NCBI GenBank assembly: GCA_016868955.1
Contig: VGFF01000035.1
Coordinates: 1-18,332, forward strand
Direction: 5' to 3'
DNA length: 18,332 nt
Source of the DNA: Armatimonadota bacterium
GTDB lineage: Bacteria; Sysuimicrobiota; Sysuimicrobiia; Sysuimicrobiales; VGFF01
Shown here: positions 16,018 through 18,332 of the stretch, in pieces
How positions within the stretch are numbered: the first letter of the stretch is position 1
How the letters are laid out: each line of letters starts with the position of its first letter
The notes under the pieces: generated by a model
Databases searched by the model: none
Told to the model about the DNA's origin: nothing
What the model saw: the letters and a program-made list of their open reading frames with translations, nothing else
Program-made: the position numbers and the translations under genes

Positions 16018-17235
16018 GTGCCGCTGAACGAGGCGGCGGCGGCCGCGCGGGTCACGGGGCTGTCGCCCGCGTTCCACGCCCGGCGCCGCGAGGCATTGTT
16101 CGCCCGCCTCGACGCCGAAGGTCTGGACGCGCTGCTCGTCGCGAACGGCCCGACGATCGCGTATTTCACCGGATTCTTCCACATCACGACGGAGCGGCCG
16201 ATCCTCGTCGCCTTCCAGCGCGACGGGAGGATGTTCGCGATCACGACGGCGCTGGAAGCGGATCACCTGCGCGCCAGCTGTCCGTTCCTCGATGACGTCG
16301 ACGTGTACTTTGACTATCCGGAAGCGGACTGGCGCTGGGCGGCGCGGCGTCTCGTCGCGCGGGGCCTCGCGGGCAAGCGCGTCGGCGTCGACCTCGCGAA
16401 CCTCATCATGAACGACCCGCTCGGCGCCTACGACGAGATCCGCGCCGCGCTCGGCGACGGCGTGCGCAACGCGTTGGCGCTCGTGCAGCAATTGCGCCGG
16501 ATCAAGGACCCGGAAGAAGTCGCGCTGTTCCGCACGGCCTGCGAATACGGCGACTGGCACGTCGGCAAGGCGTTCCGCCTGCTGCGGAACGGCGTCACGG
16601 AGTACCAAGTGCACGAAGCGGCGAGCCGAGCGACGATCGAGAAGATGCTGGCGGAGCTGCCGAAGATCCAAGATCAAAACGGATACGATCGCAGCCTGAT
16701 CCACGGTCGCACGCTGTTCGGCGGCAGCTCGGCGCTGCCGCACGGACCGAAGGGCACGCGCAAGCTGCAGGCGCCGGACGTTGTCATGGTGACGTATGGG
16801 GTCGGCGTCTGGAGCTACCTCGGCGAGGTCGAGCGCTCGGGGTTCTTCGGCCCGCCGACGCCGGAGCAGGCCCGGTTGTTCGACGTCATGTTGGCGGCGC
16901 AGACCGCGGCGATCGACGCGATTCGCCCCGGCGTCGCCTGCGCGGAAGTGCACGCCGCGGCGGCGAGTATCATCGAACGCGCCGGTTTGAAGGATGCGAT
17001 GCGGCACCACACCGGGCACGGCAAGGGCATCGAGTCGCACGAGCCGCCGTTCTTCGATCCGGGCGACCATACGATCCTGGAACCGAACATGGTGATGAGC
17101 GTCGAGCCCGGCCTGTATCTGCCGGGACACGCCGGGTATCGCCACTCGGACACCGTGCTCGTCACGGACACGGGTTACGAGGTGCTGAGCCGCTACCCGC
17201 GCGATCGCGCGTCGTTGACGCTGCCGGCGGCCTAG
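16018..17235 (+). CDS. M24 'pita-bread' family protein, creatinase-like, with altered metal site
   Basis: A 405-residue protein with a creatinase/prolidase N-domain (about 20-150; NGPTIAYFTGF) and an M24 catalytic fold (about 165-395). The fold is clear: SALPHGP, HHTGHGKGIESHEPP and MVMSVEPGLYLPG. Metallopeptidases here use two Asp, one His and two Glu. Aligned to that set, this protein has Thr259 (VTYG), Glu270 (LGEVERS), His334, Glu363 and Ser377 (YRHSDTVLV). Two ligands are lost and one Asp is replaced by Glu. Creatinase, the metal-free member that hydrolyses creatine to sarcosine and urea, has similar changes and a comparable ALERT segment. A creatinase-like C-N hydrolase is therefore as likely as an Xaa-Pro peptidase. 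The start is a GTG with a weak Shine-Dalgarno, 24 bases after the M55 stop; no in-frame ATG fits better. Confidence 0.85.
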   Translation: MPLNEAAAAARVTGLSPAFHARRREALFARLDAEGLDALLVANGPTIAYFTGFFHITTERPILVAFQRDGRMFAITTALEADHLRASCPFLDDVDVYFDYPEADWRWAARRLVARGLAGKRVGVDLANLIMNDPLGAYDEIRAALGDGVRNALALVQQLRRIKDPEEVALFRTACEYGDWHVGKAFRLLRNGVTEYQVHEAASRATIEKMLAELPKIQDQNGYDRSLIHGRTLFGGSSALPHGPKGTRKLQAPDVVMVTYGVGVWSYLGEVERSGFFGPPTPEQARLFDVMLAAQTAAIDAIRPGVACAEVHAAAASIIERAGLKDAMRHHTGHGKGIESHEPPFFDPGDHTILEPNMVMSVEPGLYLPGHAGYRHSDTVLVTDTGYEVLSRYPRDRASLTLPAA

Positions 17236-17285
17236 CGGTCGAGCCCGGCGCGCCATCGCAAGCACCGCAACAGGAGGATGAAACG

Positions 17286-18272
17286 ATGAGCAAGGACATG
17301 CAGATCGGCACCGCCGTCGCGCCGCGCGGAAGCAAGGTGCGCGGCGTCATCCCCGTCGGCAAGCGCGCCGGCGCCGGTCCGATCGAGATCCCGCTGACGG
17401 TCGTCAACGGCGCGCACGACGGACCGACGCTCTGGCTCGACGGATCGCTGCACGGCGACGAGCACGAAGGGCCGATCGCGCTGCTGCACATGATCAACCG
17501 CCTCGACCCGGAAAGCCTGCGGGGCTGCGTCGTCTGCGTGCCGGTCGTCAACGTGCCGGCGTGGGAGTTCTCGACGCGCGGCAACCCGGGAGACTTATTC
17601 ACGTACGATCTCAACCGCATCTATCCGGGCCGCCCCGACGGCCACCTGACGGAGCGCATCGCCGACGCGCACTACCAGGAGATGATCGAGCACGCCGACA
17701 TGGAGATCTCCGTGCACTCCGGCGGCGCGCATTCGTACTTGGCCTACGCGCAGTTCTTCTCGGGGACGCCGGAGGGATACGAGCTCGCGAAAGCGATGGG
17801 ACCGAAGTGGGACCTGCTGCTCAAGCACGCCGGCGAGCGCGGCAGCCCGCAGGCGATGATGCGCGCCAAGGGCCGGCCGGCGATCACGGTCGAGCTGGGC
17901 GGCCTCTGCGACACGTTCCCCGATCGGTTCCGAGCGACGGGGGAGCACCTCTACGGCGCGTTCCTCAACGTCATGCGCCACTATAAGATGATCGACGGGA
18001 AGACCGAATACGCGCCGAAGTGGATGGTCGGCGTGCAGAAGACGGTCATCCTCGCGCCGACGTCGGGGTTCTGGGTATCGGAGCCGTCGGTGCTGCGGCA
18101 GCGCATCAAGGAAGGCACGAAGATCGCGACGATATACAATCTCTACGGCGACGTGGAGGCCGAGATCAAAGCCCCGTTCGACGGCGTGCCGTTCGGGATC
18201 CGCACTAACCCGGCGGTGCAGCTCGGCGACTGGTGCGTTTTCTACGGCCTGATCGAGGAGGAGATCTCGTAA
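17286..18272 (+). CDS. Succinylglutamate desuccinylase/aspartoacylase-family (M14-like) deacylase
   Basis: A 328-residue cytoplasmic zinc hydrolase that in characterised relatives releases an acyl group from an N-acyl amino acid. Zinc ligands are His56 and Glu59 in SLHGDEHEG and His144 in ISVHSGG; Glu203 in ITVELGG fits the catalytic glutamate. The C-terminal part (about 255-328) is the beta-rich domain of this family, with KAPFDGVPFGIRTN. AGGAGG lies 8 bases before the ATG, and the 50-base gap upstream holds nothing else I can identify. The stop shares one base with the next start (TAATG). It may trim an N-carbamoyl, N-acyl or similar amino acid made by the upstream enzymes. The actual substrate is unknown. 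Confidence 0.88.
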   Translation: MSKDMQIGTAVAPRGSKVRGVIPVGKRAGAGPIEIPLTVVNGAHDGPTLWLDGSLHGDEHEGPIALLHMINRLDPESLRGCVVCVPVVNVPAWEFSTRGNPGDLFTYDLNRIYPGRPDGHLTERIADAHYQEMIEHADMEISVHSGGAHSYLAYAQFFSGTPEGYELAKAMGPKWDLLLKHAGERGSPQAMMRAKGRPAITVELGGLCDTFPDRFRATGEHLYGAFLNVMRHYKMIDGKTEYAPKWMVGVQKTVILAPTSGFWVSEPSVLRQRIKEGTKIATIYNLYGDVEAEIKAPFDGVPFGIRTNPAVQLGDWCVFYGLIEEEIS

Positions 18273-18332
18273 TGAATGCGGACGTGGTCATCAAGGGCGG
18301 TACGCTCGTCACGGGGGAAGGGCTGCGGCGCG
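18272..18332 (+). CDS. Cyclic amidohydrolase (hydantoinase/dihydropyrimidinase-like), 5' end only
   Basis: Only 20 codons are inside the window: MNADVVIKGGTLVTGEGLRR. This is the typical opening strand pair of dihydropyrimidinase, D-hydantoinase, allantoinase and dihydroorotase proteins (xxDVVIKGGTLVT). AGGAG lies 8 bases before the ATG, and the start overlaps the upstream stop by one base, so it belongs to the same operon. The exact subfamily needs the downstream sequence. Confidence 0.7.
   Translation, partial: MNADVVIKGGTLVTGEGLRR

Noticed and set aside
16001..16027. ATG at 16001 as the start of the M24 gene
   Set aside because: It is out of frame and stops after eight codons; the in-frame start is the GTG at 16018.

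Overview
The window is one GC-rich stretch of bacterial chromosome and reads as one catabolic locus. At the left edge is an RpiR/MurR-type repressor gene on the minus strand, cut by the window boundary. Across a 142-base divergent promoter region, at least twelve genes run in one direction on the plus strand to the right edge, where the last is cut. No transcription terminator is visible anywhere. Most junctions are overlaps or short gaps with good Shine-Dalgarno sites, so I read this as one long operon or a few overlapping transcription units. The high GC, strong GC bias at third codon positions and a substrate-binding protein with an ordinary signal peptide (no lipobox cysteine) suggest a GC-rich environmental bacterium, probably with two membranes. 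The phylum cannot be named from this sequence.

Layout. 1-849 (-): RpiR-type regulator. 850-991: divergent control region with two abutting perfect palindromes. 992-4804: fused HyuA-HyuB hydantoinase/oxoprolinase. 4797-6218: amidase-signature hydrolase. 6233-6460: small GatC/AtzG-like probable partner of the amidase. 6450-8060, 8192-9115 and 9112-10008: periplasmic binding protein and two permeases of a dipeptide-type ABC importer, without ATPase genes; a strong hairpin lies between the binding protein and the first permease. 10124-10963: M55 (DppA-like) D-aminopeptidase. 11030-12478 and 12533-13969: tandem paralogous amidohydrolases. 13966-15126: DegT-family PLP enzyme. 15148-15993: second M55 protein. 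16018-17235: M24 'pita-bread' protein with altered metal ligands. 17286-18272: AspA/AstE-type M14 deacylase. 18272 to the edge: first 20 codons of another cyclic-amidohydrolase.

Nearly every enzyme hydrolyses a C-N amide-type bond: ATP-dependent lactam/hydantoin opening, amide hydrolysis, D-aminopeptidase, ring or amino-group hydrolysis, and N-acyl removal. Together with a peptide-type importer this suggests uptake and stepwise dismantling of a small nitrogenous compound: a cyclic ureide or lactam, a D-amino-acid peptide, or a creatinine/N-methylhydantoin-like molecule. The RpiR protein probably senses a ligand and represses the operon through the palindromes. The substrate is inference.

Most unusual points: the M24 protein lacks most of the metal ligand set and resembles creatinase at that site; both tandem amidohydrolases lack the second histidine of the HxH metal motif; the amidase is paired with a GatC/AtzG-like small protein; a DegT enzyme sits among hydrolases; and two M55 genes bracket the amidohydrolase pair. 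I see no CRISPR array, tRNA, rRNA, insertion sequence or phage gene.
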